Shown: positions 6,075 through 6,702 of the stretch, piece after piece
Numbering within the stretch: position 1 is the stretch's first letter
How the letters are laid out: each line of letters starts with the position of its first letter
Notes under the pieces: generated by a model
Database searches by the model: none
Told to the model about the DNA's origin: nothing
Seen by the model: the letters and a program-made list of their open reading frames with translations, nothing else
Assembly (NCBI GenBank): GCA_002316215.1
Contig: DCDB01000015.1
Span: 1-6,702, forward strand
Direction of reading: 5' to 3'
Source of the DNA: Lachnospiraceae bacterium UBA1066
GTDB lineage: Bacteria > Bacillota > Clostridia > Lachnospirales > Lachnospiraceae
Length of the DNA stretch: 6,702 nt
Translations under genes and position numbers: made by a program

Positions 6075-6277
6075 CACGCAATTCAGCACAGCAGACCACT
6101 ACCTTTCCCGCAATTTTTTTGTAGCTTTTTTTATTATGATACTTTTTGCTTTGCAATGATTTCGTAGGGGGTATTGTGAATCTTTTAAATCAATTAATAA
6201 GAACTTCTTATCAAAAGCTCCGGAAAATAAAATTGATTCGTTTTGTCTCCTCAGGTAAAGTGTTGCCATAAACGAAA
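6075..6277. other. AT-rich non-coding stretch before the flavodoxin gene
   Basis: No convincing gene is present. Two T-runs (6114-6120 and 6126-6132) follow the hairpins but have no stem directly before them. An open frame at 5929-6159 crosses the hairpins and has a low-complexity, unlikely peptide. I find no promoter of good quality for the flavodoxin gene, though one is expected here. Confidence 0.5.
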
Positions 6278-6279
6278 AG

Positions 6280-6285
6280 AGGAGG
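6280..6285 (+). promoter_or_regulatory. Ribosome binding site of the flavodoxin
   Basis: A perfect AGGAGG lies 9 bases before the ATG at 6295. It fixes the start of the flavodoxin. Confidence 0.75.
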
Positions 6286-6294
6286 CATTCAGAA

Positions 6295-6702
6295 ATGTCA
6301 AAAAATCTGATCATCTTTTATTCTAGAAGAGGCTGGAATTATGTGAATGGCAGCATTCGGAATCTGCCGGTCGGAAATGTCGAGACTGCCGCGAAGTATG
6401 TGCAGAAGGCTGTCGGCGGCGATCTTTTTGAAATCGAACCGGTCTATAATTACTCCGGGGATTACATGACCTGCACGAGGGAGGCAAAGGAAGAACTGAG
6501 ATCAAAAGCCAGACCGGAACTTAAGAAATACCTGGATGACATTTCAGCGTATGACAATATATTCGTCATGGCCCCGTGCTGGTGGGGGACATGTCCGATG
6601 CCGGTGTTCACGCAGCTTGAAAGACTGGACTTCACGGGCAAGAAGGTATTTCCGTTTATGTCCCATGAAGGAAGCGGTCTCGGAAGCTGTGAGAAGGATA
6701 TC
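6295..6702 (+). CDS. Flavodoxin (flavodoxin_4 type), 3' end outside the window
   Basis: The first 136 residues are visible and the frame is open at the window edge. Family members are about 160-200 residues, so most of the protein is here. The order of elements is that of flavodoxin_4: an N-terminal strand and phosphate loop (KNLIIFYSRRGWNYVNGSI), then LPVGNVETAAKYV, GDLFEIEPVYNYSGDY, and the flavin-contacting APCWWGTCPMPVFTQLE loop at about residues 98-114. PFMSHEGSGLGSCEKDI follows at the window edge. The phosphate loop is atypical: SRRGWNY replaces the usual SxTGN/T-type loop. It should bind FMN and act as a soluble electron carrier or quinone/flavin reductase in the cytoplasm. The partner is unknown. 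Codon use and GC resemble the left operon, not the AT-rich island between. Confidence 0.88.
   Translation, partial: MSKNLIIFYSRRGWNYVNGSIRNLPVGNVETAAKYVQKAVGGDLFEIEPVYNYSGDYMTCTREAKEELRSKARPELKKYLDDISAYDNIFVMAPCWWGTCPMPVFTQLERLDFTGKKVFPFMSHEGSGLGSCEKDI

Noticed and set aside
6016..6130. Long-range pairing of AAAAAGC (6016-6022) with GCTTTTT (6124-6130)
   Set aside because: Seven A/T-rich bases 100 bases apart are expected by chance in such AT-rich DNA.
5929..6159. 76-residue + strand ORF across the AAA gene break
   Set aside because: It is out of frame with the AAA remnant, runs through both hairpins and has no ribosome site.
1..6702. CRISPR array, tRNA or rRNA genes
   Set aside because: No regularly spaced direct repeats, no tRNA cloverleaf and no rRNA-like sequence were seen on either strand.

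Overview
The window looks like chromosomal DNA of a low-to-moderate GC Bacillota, probably an anaerobic, host-associated one. Strong AGGAGG-type ribosome sites, the gene families present and the codon use support this. No marker gene fixes the genus. All supported genes are on the + strand.

Left block (1-3480): a compact metal-handling operon that begins before the window. It holds the end of a small HMA-domain metal-binding protein (GMMCSNC motif), a class I SAM-dependent methyltransferase, a possible 45-residue leaderless ORF, a small single-span membrane protein of the type found beside heavy-metal pumps (resembling DUF6110), and a complete 699-residue P1B-type ATPase. The pump has every catalytic motif of a P-type ATPase. 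However, its metal-site motif reads SCA instead of CPC, and its N-domain HP motif reads HS. These genes probably bind, deliver and export a transition metal together.

Middle scar (3481-3890): directly after the pump's stop codon the DNA switches to a fragment resembling the start of a phage minor structural (tail) protein. AT-rich coding debris split across reading frames follows, and then a strong hairpin terminator that looks bidirectional. This is a recombination junction, not a normal intergenic gap.

Right block (3900-5999): a near-consensus sigma-A promoter drives a 479-residue protein with an N-terminal Schlafen AlbA_2 domain, a GHKL-like ATPase domain and a C-terminal winged helix. 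After it comes the N-terminal stub of an AAA ATPase of the SMC/RloC-like type. That stub is broken by a frame change and cut off after about 150 codons. Two adjacent hairpins lie just past the truncation point, suggesting a mobile-element remnant. The block is AT-rich relative to the operon and looks like a decayed accessory, possibly defence-related, island.

Right edge (6295-6702): the start of a flavodoxin_4-type flavodoxin with a strong ribosome site, running off the window. Its composition returns to that of the left operon.
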